This document shows, piece after piece, positions 1 to 6,324 of a stretch of 9,545 nt of DNA. The translations under genes were made by a program, and so were the position numbers. Under the pieces are notes generated by a model, which was given only the letters and a program-made list of their open reading frames with translations, searched no databases and had not been told where the DNA came from. Position 1 is the first letter of the stretch. Each line of letters begins with the position of its first letter. Origin of the DNA: UBA1562 sp041653955. GTDB lineage: Bacteria > Omnitrophota > Gorgyraeia > Gygaellales > Profunditerraquicolaceae. Where the stretch lies: assembly GCA_041653955.1 (NCBI GenBank), contig JBAZEH010000043.1:1-9545 (forward strand). The letters run 5' to 3'.

Positions 1-217
1 TATAAAAGGGGCAGAAGTTGTCGTCCTTTTCAAGGAGAACCTGGGCGCCAGGAATGAGATCAGGATAAATTTCCGTTCGCAGGGTAATGTGGACGTGAAC
101 AAGGTCGCCAAGGCCTTCGGAGGCGGGGGGCATAAGACTGCCAGCGGGGCGACTGTACACGGGAAGATTGACAATATCCGAAGGCAGGTAATAGCTAAAA
201 TTAAAAAAGAGTTATAG
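1..217 (+). CDS. nrnA: DHH/DHHA1 phosphoesterase, NrnA-like (3' end only)
   Basis: Reading from base 2, an open frame of 71 codons ends at TAG 215-217; the start lies outside the window. The visible part is the C-terminal DHHA1 substrate-binding domain. It contains the glycine-rich signature FGGGGHKTASGA, preceded by an IRINFRS strand and followed by a basic helix ending in KIKKEL. In NrnA-type proteins this domain sits behind an N-terminal DHH metal-binding domain. The whole enzyme degrades nanoRNA and often dephosphorylates pAp (3'-phosphoadenosine 5'-phosphate) in the cytoplasm. Because the DHH domain is not visible, a related DHH-family phosphodiesterase cannot be excluded. Its place just upstream of ribF favours NrnA, since nrnA commonly lies in the infB-rbfA-truB-ribF neighbourhood. 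Family assignment is firm, the exact member less so. Confidence 0.8.
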   Translation, partial: IKGAEVVVLFKENLGARNEIRINFRSQGNVDVNKVAKAFGGGGHKTASGATVHGKIDNIRRQVIAKIKKEL

Positions 218-306
218 TTTGCAGATGTCTCGGTTTGTTTTTGCGGCGAGAAGCACGCCTCGACAGGCCGCTAAAGAGCTAATTGTTAAGGGATAGGGGA
301 TACAGA

Positions 307-335
307 AGGGTCAGTCCCCTTCGGGGACAGGCCCT
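307..335 (+). other. strong hairpin directly upstream of ribF
   Basis: A near-perfect inverted repeat in the nrnA-ribF gap. Bases 307-319 pair with 323-335 around a three-base TTC loop: an inner stem of six pairs (GTCCCC/GGGGAC), one A.A mismatch, and an outer stem of six pairs including one T.G wobble (AGGGTC/GGCCCT). It ends 6 bases before the ribF ATG. No T-tract follows, so it is a poor intrinsic terminator. The only purine-rich Shine-Dalgarno-like bases near ribF (GGGGA, 323-327) lie inside the 3' arm, so folding could limit ribF translation. It could equally be a dispersed REP-like palindrome. The rest of the gap (218-306) shows no gene or promoter I can support. Confidence 0.75.
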
Positions 336-341
336 GTCAAT

Positions 342-1250
342 ATGAAGATTATATACGGAATAAATAAGGTCGGGAGATTCAGGAAACCTGTTGTGGCGCT
401 TGGCGTATTTGACGGCGTGCATATAGGCCACCGCCATATATTGAAGTCCGCCGTGGCAAAGGCAAAGAACATAGGAGGCACAAGTATGGTCGTGACCTTC
501 TGGCCGGACCCTCACAAAGAACAGAGCATATATTCATTAGAGCACCGCTTAAGGCTGATAGGAGATATAGGTATAGATATATGCGTAGTGATAAGGTTCA
601 ACCAGAGATTCTCCGGGATACCGGCAGGGAACTTTATAAAAAATATTTTAGTGGAGAAGATCGGAGTAAAATATATTTATATCGGCAACAATTACAGGTT
701 TGGCAAGGATGGCAGGGGAGACCTTAAAAGCCTAAGAAAACTATCCTCATTATATGGTTTTTCTGTGAAGCCGTTCGATATCCTGAAAATAAACAGCAAA
801 GCGGTAAGCAGCACTTATATACGCAAGCTGATCACCCGCGGAAAATTGAAGGAAGCGGAGAGATTATTGTCAAGGCCTGTCAGTGTCCTGGGTACCGTGA
901 TCAAAGGGGCATCCTTAGGCAGGAAACTGGGTTTTCCGACGGCGAATATAGACCCGCACCACGAGGTCTTGCCGCCATCGGGCATATACGCCACATTGGC
1001 CATAAAGAATAATAAAAAATTAAAAGGCGCCTGTTATATAGGTACGCGCCCCACATTCGTAAAACAAAAAGAAAAACAGGTTGAACTGTTCATATTTGAT
1101 TTTAAGAAAGATATTTACGGCGAGTACCTGGAGATACAATTTGTGAAGAAGATAAGAGATGACAGGAAGTTCGCTTCTACTGATTTGCTGGTTCGGCAGA
1201 TCAAAAAAGACATATTTTACGCCCGCAGGGTATTTTCCCTCCCTTCATAA
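342..1250 (+). CDS. ribF: Bifunctional riboflavin kinase / FAD synthetase
   Basis: A 302-residue protein of the usual RibF length. It phosphorylates riboflavin to FMN and adenylylates FMN to FAD in the cytoplasm. The N-terminal nucleotidyltransferase (FAD synthetase) half carries GVFDGVHIGH at 21-30, TFWPDPHK at 52-59, GNNYRFGKDGRGD at 115-127 and SSTYIR at 156-161. The C-terminal flavokinase half, from about residue 175, carries GRKLGFPTANI at 193-203, the PPSGIYA strand, IGTRPTF at 233-239, and the E-x-F-x-FDF plus DIYG segment near 248-260. The ATG at 342 is the first possible start after an in-frame TAG at 294-296 and places the GVFDGVH motif at the normal distance from the N-terminus. 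No free Shine-Dalgarno is seen; the candidate lies in the hairpin at 307-335. In many bacteria truB sits between nrnA and ribF; here it is absent. No FMN riboswitch-like leader fits in the short gap. No terminator hairpin is visible after the stop. Confidence 0.95.
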   Translation: MKIIYGINKVGRFRKPVVALGVFDGVHIGHRHILKSAVAKAKNIGGTSMVVTFWPDPHKEQSIYSLEHRLRLIGDIGIDICVVIRFNQRFSGIPAGNFIKNILVEKIGVKYIYIGNNYRFGKDGRGDLKSLRKLSSLYGFSVKPFDILKINSKAVSSTYIRKLITRGKLKEAERLLSRPVSVLGTVIKGASLGRKLGFPTANIDPHHEVLPPSGIYATLAIKNNKKLKGACYIGTRPTFVKQKEKQVELFIFDFKKDIYGEYLEIQFVKKIRDDRKFASTDLLVRQIKKDIFYARRVFSLPS

Positions 1251-1326
1251 TGCCACAATATATGCCCCATACCAGCCTTTCTATACACTAGTCCTTGTAT
1301 TACATTAAGTTAGGATAATTTTTATC

Positions 1327-1355
1327 TTGACATACAGGGTATTTTTGTCTATACT
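1327..1355 (+). promoter_or_regulatory. Sigma-70-type promoter of the mraZ-dcw operon
   Basis: A perfect -35 hexamer TTGACA (1327-1332) and a -10 hexamer TATACT (1350-1355, one mismatch to TATAAT) are separated by the optimal 17 bases. The region just upstream (about 1299-1326) is AT-rich and could act as an UP-like element. Transcription would start near 1362, giving a leader of about 40 bases before the mraZ ATG at 1404. This is the only convincing promoter in the window and stands in the longest non-coding gap. Everything from mraZ to murD lies downstream with no further large gap. Confidence 0.85.
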
Positions 1356-1363
1356 TGGAACAC

Positions 1364-1390
1364 AAAGTGGTTAAAAGTGGTTTAAAGTGG
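1364..1390 (+). promoter_or_regulatory. MraZ operator: three AAAGTGG direct repeats, 10-base period
   Basis: Three identical heptamers AAAGTGG stand at 1364-1370, 1374-1380 and 1384-1390, separated by TTA and TTT, so the period is exactly 10 bases, about one helical turn. This is the layout known for MraZ binding sites in front of mraZ: TGGG-type repeats in Escherichia coli and AAAGTG-type repeats in Mycoplasma. The array starts 8 bases after the -10 hexamer, so it covers the expected transcription start and early leader. The mraZ Shine-Dalgarno AAAGGA (1391-1396) abuts the last repeat. A bound MraZ oligomer would be placed to block initiation or promoter escape, giving autorepression of the operon. 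Operator identity is inferred from position and repeat form. Confidence 0.9.
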
Positions 1391-1403
1391 AAAGGACAAA
1401 TCC

Positions 1404-1841
1404 ATGTTCTATGGTGAATATCTGCATTCCATAGACCGCAAGGGCCGTATTATCTTGCCTGCCAAGTTCCGCGACTCTGCCAAGGCGCATTTCATAGAGA
1501 AATTTTTTGTTACGCGCGGATTGGATAAATGTTTATTTATGTTTTCTGAAGAGGAGTGGCGCTCGCAGGAGAGCAAGTTCAAAGCCATATCTTTTACCAA
1601 ACAGCAAGCCCGCACTTTCAACCGTTTATATTTTTCCGGAGCCACAGAGGTATTGCCCGACAGGCAGGGGAGGATATTGCTCCCTCAATACCTGAAGGAT
1701 TTTGCCGAGATAAAAAGAGACGTGATGATAGTGGGCGTCTCTAACAGGATAGAGATCTGGGCAAAGGACAGGTGGCAGGAATTTTATGGTAATTCCAGGC
1801 AATCTTTTGAAGAGATCGCCGAAAAATTAATGGATACTTGA
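1404..1841 (+). CDS. mraZ: Transcriptional regulator MraZ
   Basis: A 145-residue protein of normal MraZ length with two tandem SpoVT/AbrB-like MraZ domains. Repeat one begins at the N-terminus (YGEYLHSIDRKGRIILPAKF), with the DxxGR signature at 11-15. Repeat two has DRQGRILLPQYL from residue 86, followed by VGVSNRIEIW, typical of the C-terminal half. MraZ assembles into a ring of about eight to twelve subunits and contacts direct repeats in front of its own gene through the DxxGR-containing loops. In Escherichia coli and Mycoplasma it controls the dcw operon. The ATG at 1404 is supported by AAAGGA at 1391-1396 with a 7-base spacer and by the conserved MF-x-GEY N-terminus. It is the first gene after the promoter at 1327-1355 and the operator at 1364-1390, which fits autoregulation. 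Confidence 0.96.
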   Translation: MFYGEYLHSIDRKGRIILPAKFRDSAKAHFIEKFFVTRGLDKCLFMFSEEEWRSQESKFKAISFTKQQARTFNRLYFSGATEVLPDRQGRILLPQYLKDFAEIKRDVMIVGVSNRIEIWAKDRWQEFYGNSRQSFEEIAEKLMDT

Positions 1842-1863
1842 GTTTTAAAATAGTCTGTAGAAC

Positions 1864-2757
1864 GTGGCAGTAAAATTTCATATTCCCGTTATGGTTGGAG
1901 AGATCATAGATCATCTGGACCTGGCCCCCGGTAAGGTTATTGTTGACGCGACAATAGGCACGGGCGGGCACAGCAAGTCCATAATAGAACGCATTATGCC
2001 TGGCGGCAGGCTTATAGGTATTGACAGGGATGAGGATTCCCTTACCGTAGCGCGTCAGCGCTTACGAGATTTCGGCCCTGCCTGCGAATTCGTATACGGC
2101 AATTTCGTGGATATTGACGGCATTATGGAGAATCTGGGTATGCAGAGGATAGACGGGGTAATTTTTGACCTCGGGCTTTCTTCATACCAGCTCGAGGACG
2201 CTAACCGCGGTTTCAGTTTCCAGGCAGAGGGGCCGCTGGATATGCGTTTTGACAAAAATAGTTTTATCTCTGCCTATGACTTGGTGAATAACCTGAATGA
2301 GGAGGAGATATCGGCGATGCTCTGGACATTCGGCCAGGAGCGTTGGCATAATCGTATAGCCCATTTTCTGGTAGAGGAGAGGCAGAGGCATTCTATAGCC
2401 ACAACGCGGGAATTAAGCGATATCGTGGTCAGGGCGATACCCCATAAATACAGGCACTATCGCATACACCCGGCTACCAGGACCTTTCAGGCGATACGTA
2501 TCGCGGTGAACAGAGAGTTGGAAACTATAGAAACCGGTGTGAGTAAAGCGATCGGGCTTTTGAACAGTCCAGGCAGGATATGCGTTATCTCTTTCCATTC
2601 ACTGGAAGACCGCATAATCAAGCTGGCTTTTCGCAAGTTTGCCGCGAACGGAGAAATAAAGATAATAACGCCTAAGCCTCTTGGTCCGCAGGAAGCGGAG
2701 GTCAGGGAGAACCACGCTAGTCGCAGCAGTAAGTTAAGGGTTGCGGAGAAATTATAA
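1864..2757 (+). CDS. rsmH: 16S rRNA (cytosine(1402)-N4)-methyltransferase RsmH
   Basis: A 297-residue class I SAM-dependent methyltransferase (MraW/RsmH) that N4-methylates C1402 in the decoding centre of 16S rRNA. Visible signatures are HIPVM at 6-10, the SAM-binding loop DATIGTGGHS at 28-37, the acidic end of the second strand GIDRDEDSL, DLGLSSYQLE followed by RGFSF and GPLDMRFD (about 102-130), RTFQAIRIAVNRELE near 206-220, and ISFHSLEDR near 241-249. The C-terminal tail ends in SRSSKLRVAEK, as is usual for the family. The start is a GTG. An in-frame TAG at 1858-1860 lies two codons upstream, and the next ATG (1891) falls inside the conserved HIPVM segment, so 1864 is effectively forced. 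No Shine-Dalgarno site is seen before it, which suggests weak initiation or coupling to mraZ, 22 bases upstream. Confidence 0.96.
   Translation: MAVKFHIPVMVGEIIDHLDLAPGKVIVDATIGTGGHSKSIIERIMPGGRLIGIDRDEDSLTVARQRLRDFGPACEFVYGNFVDIDGIMENLGMQRIDGVIFDLGLSSYQLEDANRGFSFQAEGPLDMRFDKNSFISAYDLVNNLNEEEISAMLWTFGQERWHNRIAHFLVEERQRHSIATTRELSDIVVRAIPHKYRHYRIHPATRTFQAIRIAVNRELETIETGVSKAIGLLNSPGRICVISFHSLEDRIIKLAFRKFAANGEIKIITPKPLGPQEAEVRENHASRSSKLRVAEKL
2745..2750 (+). promoter_or_regulatory. Ribosome binding site that fixes the ftsL-like start
   Basis: GGAGAA at 2745-2750 stands 8 bases before the ATG at 2759. It lies inside the last codons of rsmH. It favours ATG 2759 over the in-frame TTG at 2741, which would add only six residues, overlap rsmH and have no such site. 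Confidence 0.7.
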
Positions 2758-2758
2758 G

Positions 2759-3136
2759 ATGAAATTATCCAGGCTTTTATTATCGATTACCACCATTACC
2801 TGTTGTTCTCTCTTGTATGTTTATCAGCAGACGGAGATATTCCGCGTAGCTTATGTAGGACAGGAGAGGAACTCCGCTTTTCGCGATTGCCTTGATAAGA
2901 ATACCCTGCTAAGATATAATATAAATAAAAGCACTTCCCTGGTATCCATTGACAGCAGGGTCAGCGAATACGCTAGTTTTGAGATGCCGCAGAGCTATCG
3001 CGTGGTCAAGCTTACGCATCCGGCTTCAAATATGAATGCGGCAGGCAGCATTCGCCCTTCAAGACTCAAGAATATGGCGGTTTCCATTTTTGGTATCAAG
3101 AGACAGGCTGAAGCTAAGACCATTGACCGCAATTAA
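2759..3136 (+). CDS. ftsL: FtsL-like septum protein (single-pass membrane protein)
   Basis: A 125-residue bitopic protein when started at ATG 2759, one base after the rsmH stop. The first four residues include two basic ones (K2, R5 flank), then a hydrophobic segment spans about 6-22 (LLLSITTITCCSLLYVY). Next comes an extracytoplasmic helix of about 40 residues with spaced hydrophobics (roughly V30, V33, F41, L45, L50, I55, L61, I64, V68), compatible with the FtsL coiled coil. It closes with a YASFEMPQSYRVVKL segment resembling the FtsL end, where an A-x-x-x-GM-x-P region is followed by a hydrophobic strand. FtsL pairs with FtsB/DivIC and helps activate FtsW-FtsI at the septum. Sequence similarity in this family is low; the call rests on topology, size and the position between rsmH and ftsI. 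A basic tail of about 35 residues (about 90-125) follows the core and is unexplained. Confidence 0.75.
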   Translation: MKLSRLLLSITTITCCSLLYVYQQTEIFRVAYVGQERNSAFRDCLDKNTLLRYNINKSTSLVSIDSRVSEYASFEMPQSYRVVKLTHPASNMNAAGSIRPSRLKNMAVSIFGIKRQAEAKTIDRN

Positions 3137-3152
3137 ACTTTAACGCCTTCCT

Positions 3153-4880
3153 GTGCATATAGTTAATTATCGCCGCAAACTAAATGCGGTATTTTTGTTT
3201 TTCTTCGTTTTTCTCCTGTTATCCATAGCCCGCCTTCTTTACATACAACTTTTCCGTTCAAATTATTTCGCCGGTATCGCCGGCAGGCAGCATAACCTGT
3301 TCGTGGAATTAGAGCCGCGCCGCGGCACGATATACGACCATAATCTTAAGCCGCAGGCAGTCAACGTGGCCGTGGATTCCCTCTACGCCTCCCCTAATTT
3401 AATACCCGATAAAGACAAAGAATCCGTGGCTAAGCGCCTTTCGGCGATATTGGATCAGGTTGACCATGCTTATTTAAGGGAGCGGCTATCGCGTAAAAAA
3501 TCTTTTATATGGCTTGCCAGGAAGATAACCCCCAGACAGAGCGACGCGATAAAAAAACTTAGCATAAAAGGGCTGGGTTTTATCAAAGAGAGCAGGCGTT
3601 CCTATCCGAACAGTTATCTCGGGAGCCAGACGATAGGTTTTTGCGGCTTGGATAATATAGGGTTAGAAGGCCTTGAATTACGCTACAATAATTATCTTAA
3701 GGGCACTGAAGGATGGGCCCTGCTTCTAAGAGACGCGCGCCAGAATAAGCTTAATCTGGAAGAGAAGATGGCTTTGCCTATAGACGGATATAACCTGGTA
3801 TTGACGGTTGATGAGGTCATGCAATATATAGCGGAGAGGGAGTTAGACAAGGCATTTAAGGTTTACCGCGCCAAAGGCGCAAGCCTCATAGTGATGGATC
3901 CTAAAACCGGAGCGATCCTGGCTATGGTCAATCGCCCGACGTTTGACCTTAATCAATACAAAAGCAGCGATAAGGAGAATAGGCGTAACCGCGCCATCAC
4001 TGATCTTTTTGAACCGGGTTCGGTATTCAAGATAGTCACTGCTTCTGCCGCGCTTGAAGAGAAGAAACTCCTTGAAGAGGATACGATCTTCTGCGAAAAT
4101 GGCTCCTATCGAGTCGGCGGGCACGTGTTGCATGACCATCGCCCGCATGGATTATTAACATTCCGGGAGGTCATTGAGCAGTCAAGCAATATCGGGACAT
4201 CTAAGGTCGCGCAGATGCTTGGCCCTGATACGTTATATAAGTATATAAGGCTTTTTGGGTTTGGCGTCAAGACCGGGATAGATCTTCCGGGTGAGATCTC
4301 GGGGATGACCAAAGAACCCAGGTTCTGGTCCAAGACATCCATAACAGCAGTGCCTATGGGCCAGGAGGTTGGGGTAACGGCGCTGCAGCTTGCATCCGCG
4401 ATATCGGTGATTGCTAACGGCGGAGAGTTGATGAAACCGTATATCGTAAGCGAAATCAGGGACAGGAGCGGTGAAACGATCAAGTCGTTTTCTCCTGTTG
4501 TTGTGCGCCGGGTGGTATCTGAAGAGACCGCCGGCAGGGTCAGCAAGATACTCTTCGGAGCTGTAGAGCAGGGCACGGGAAAATTGGCGAGGATACCGGG
4601 TTTTAGCGCCGCAGGAAAGACCGGGACGGCGCAGAAGATCGAGCCTAACGGCGCATATTCCCACAACAAGTTTATGGCTTCCTTTATAGGTTTTGCTCCC
4701 GCGGAAAACCCTGTTGTCGCTATTGTTGTGGTAGTAGACGAGCCGCGGCCGTATTATTTCGGGGGAGTGGTAGCCGCCCCGGTATTCAAGAATGTCGCCG
4801 GAGATATCCTGAAATATATAAAGACAAAATACACCCATAAGGAGATATCGGCATTAAATGAGAGCGCGAGAATTAATTGA
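3153..4880 (+). CDS. ftsI: Class B penicillin-binding protein FtsI (PBP3-type transpeptidase)
   Basis: A 575-residue septal D,D-transpeptidase that cross-links new peptidoglycan at the division site with FtsW. A basic N-terminus (YRRK) precedes one membrane anchor at about 12-33. The non-catalytic dimerisation domain follows, with the RGTIYD signature at 57-62. The transpeptidase domain (about 240-555) has all three active-site motifs: SVFK at 290-293 with nucleophile S290, SSN at 344-346, and KTGT at 489-492. It ends shortly after the catalytic fold, with no PASTA repeats, as in Gram-negative FtsI. The start is GTG; an in-frame TAA at 3141-3143 leaves no earlier option, and residues 5-35 form the expected anchor. 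No Shine-Dalgarno site is visible in the 16-base gap after the ftsL-like gene. The last 23 bases overlap murE in another frame, which suggests coupled translation. Confidence 0.96.
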   Translation: MHIVNYRRKLNAVFLFFFVFLLLSIARLLYIQLFRSNYFAGIAGRQHNLFVELEPRRGTIYDHNLKPQAVNVAVDSLYASPNLIPDKDKESVAKRLSAILDQVDHAYLRERLSRKKSFIWLARKITPRQSDAIKKLSIKGLGFIKESRRSYPNSYLGSQTIGFCGLDNIGLEGLELRYNNYLKGTEGWALLLRDARQNKLNLEEKMALPIDGYNLVLTVDEVMQYIAERELDKAFKVYRAKGASLIVMDPKTGAILAMVNRPTFDLNQYKSSDKENRRNRAITDLFEPGSVFKIVTASAALEEKKLLEEDTIFCENGSYRVGGHVLHDHRPHGLLTFREVIEQSSNIGTSKVAQMLGPDTLYKYIRLFGFGVKTGIDLPGEISGMTKEPRFWSKTSITAVPMGQEVGVTALQLASAISVIANGGELMKPYIVSEIRDRSGETIKSFSPVVVRRVVSEETAGRVSKILFGAVEQGTGKLARIPGFSAAGKTGTAQKIEPNGAYSHNKFMASFIGFAPAENPVVAIVVVVDEPRPYYFGGVVAAPVFKNVAGDILKYIKTKYTHKEISALNESARIN

Positions 4881-6324
4881 GAAGTTAGGCTACGGGTCTT
4901 CTTTGCCCCTTCCCGCAGATTTCGAAGTAAAAGGGATAAGTTGTAATTCAAAAGAGACCTTTGATAATTTCATATTTGTTGCCGTTGAAGGCGAGCGTGC
5001 CGACGGCCACAGATTTGTCGGAGAGGCGATAGGCAGGGGCGCGAAGGTGATAGTGGTCAATGAATTGAGGGCGCGTGATTTCATCGGCCTTCCGGGCGCG
5101 GATCTTATTGCGGTCAAGGATACGCGCAACACTCTCGCCCGCCTGGCCGCGGGGTTCTACGGTAATCCTTCTTCAAGGATAAATGTGGTCGGGGTCACCG
5201 GGACTAACGGTAAGACCACTATAACTTATCTCCTTGAGGCCCTGTTGAAAGAAGCCGGGCTTTCTTCAGCCGTCATTGGGACGGTAAATTACCGCTTTAA
5301 AAACAGGATCATACCCGCACTAAATACCACTCCTGGCCCGCTGCAATTGCAGTCTATGTTGGCTGATATGGCAGGGGAGGGGATAAAATACGCGGTTATG
5401 GAGGTATCTTCCCATGCCCTCTCTCAAGATAGGACCGAAGGTATAATATTCCATTCGGCCATATTCAGTAACCTTAGCCAGGACCACCTGGATTATCATA
5501 AGACGCTGGAGGATTATTTCCAGGCGAAGGCAAAACTTTTTAAAAACCTGCAGGAGAGGTCCTTTGCGGTGATAAATAATGATGATGAACGGGTAAGGAC
5601 AATCACCGGATTTTTACTGGCCCAGGCGATTACCTATGCGATAGATGGCGCGGCCGATATCACGGCGCGCGATATTAAGCTTGATATAGACGGGACCTCC
5701 TTATTGCTTAAGGCCTATGGGAAAGAAATAAAGTTTAAAACCAGGCTTATCGGACGGCACAATATATACAATCTCCTGGCTGCTTTTGCGTGGGCTTTTA
5801 AGGCGGGGCTGGATGAAGCGGTGACCATGAGCGCGCTTAGTGAGTTCAGCTTTATACCAGGCAGGCTTGAAAGGGTAGGTTCTTCAAGGGGTTTCCAGGT
5901 TTTTGTGGATTACGCGCATACGGAAGACGCGCTCGACAATGTACTTAAGTCTTTGAGGCAGCTATGCGCCGGAAAGATTATCGCGCTCTTTGGGTGCGGC
6001 GGAGAGCGCGATAAGGATAAAAGGCCGAAGATGGGCCGCGTAGCCTCCGAATTATCCGATCACGTTATTATCACAAGCGATAACCCCCGATCAGAGGATC
6101 CCGCCGGGATAATAGAGGATATCTTAAAAGGGATAAAGAAAGATAACTGTTCCGTTATCCCTGACCGCAAAGAAGCGATACAGAAGGCGCTATCTATTGC
6201 TGGTGATGGGGATATAGTATTGATAGCGGGTAAAGGGCATGAAAATTACCAGGTATTGAAGGATGGGGCTATCCATTTTGACGACCGCGAGGTAGTGAGA
6301 GAATGTTTAAAGTCAGCGAATTAA
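4858..6324 (+). CDS. murE: UDP-MurNAc-L-Ala-D-Glu:meso-diaminopimelate ligase MurE
   Basis: A 488-residue Mur ligase that adds the third stem amino acid to UDP-MurNAc-L-Ala-D-Glu in the cytoplasm, using ATP. The N-terminal UDP-binding domain covers about 1-105. The ATPase domain starts with P-loop GTNGKTT at 115-121, followed by NTTPGP (156-161), EVSSHAL (182-188) and SNLSQDHLDYH (204-214). The AKAKLF segment holds the probable carbamylated lysine K224. The C-terminal domain has PGRLE at 334-338, VDYAHT at 350-355 and DNPR at 408-411. DNPR is the signature of the meso-diaminopimelate-specific enzymes, as opposed to lysine-adding ones. It ends with AGKGHENYQ, typical of MurE. A small departure is E at 356 where most homologues have P (YAHTP). 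ATG 4858 follows TAAGGAG (4838-4844) at a rather long 13-base spacing inside ftsI. The 3' end overlaps murF by 22 bases. Confidence 0.97.
   Translation: MRARELIEKLGYGSSLPLPADFEVKGISCNSKETFDNFIFVAVEGERADGHRFVGEAIGRGAKVIVVNELRARDFIGLPGADLIAVKDTRNTLARLAAGFYGNPSSRINVVGVTGTNGKTTITYLLEALLKEAGLSSAVIGTVNYRFKNRIIPALNTTPGPLQLQSMLADMAGEGIKYAVMEVSSHALSQDRTEGIIFHSAIFSNLSQDHLDYHKTLEDYFQAKAKLFKNLQERSFAVINNDDERVRTITGFLLAQAITYAIDGAADITARDIKLDIDGTSLLLKAYGKEIKFKTRLIGRHNIYNLLAAFAWAFKAGLDEAVTMSALSEFSFIPGRLERVGSSRGFQVFVDYAHTEDALDNVLKSLRQLCAGKIIALFGCGGERDKDKRPKMGRVASELSDHVIITSDNPRSEDPAGIIEDILKGIKKDNCSVIPDRKEAIQKALSIAGDGDIVLIAGKGHENYQVLKDGAIHFDDREVVRECLKSAN

Noticed and set aside
243..271. GC-rich inverted repeat (GCGGC/GCCGC with inner GAG/CTC) as a terminator of nrnA
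   Set aside because: The stem is broken by an unpaired stretch and is not followed by a T-tract on either strand, so it is not a convincing terminator.
1251..1326. Possible terminator or small gene after ribF
   Set aside because: No stem-loop with T-tract and no plausible short reading frame with a ribosome site; the AT-rich part is better read as upstream promoter DNA.
2741..2758. TTG at 2741 as an earlier start for the ftsL-like gene
   Set aside because: It adds only MRRNYK, overlaps rsmH, and lacks a ribosome binding site; GGAGAA at 2745-2750 is correctly spaced for ATG 2759 instead.
4106..4838. Two long overlapping minus-strand open frames (187 and 201 codons) within ftsI
   Set aside because: They lie wholly antisense to a gene with every FtsI active-site motif, show no recognisable domains, and have no promoter or ribosome site. 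They are by-products of the codon composition of ftsI.
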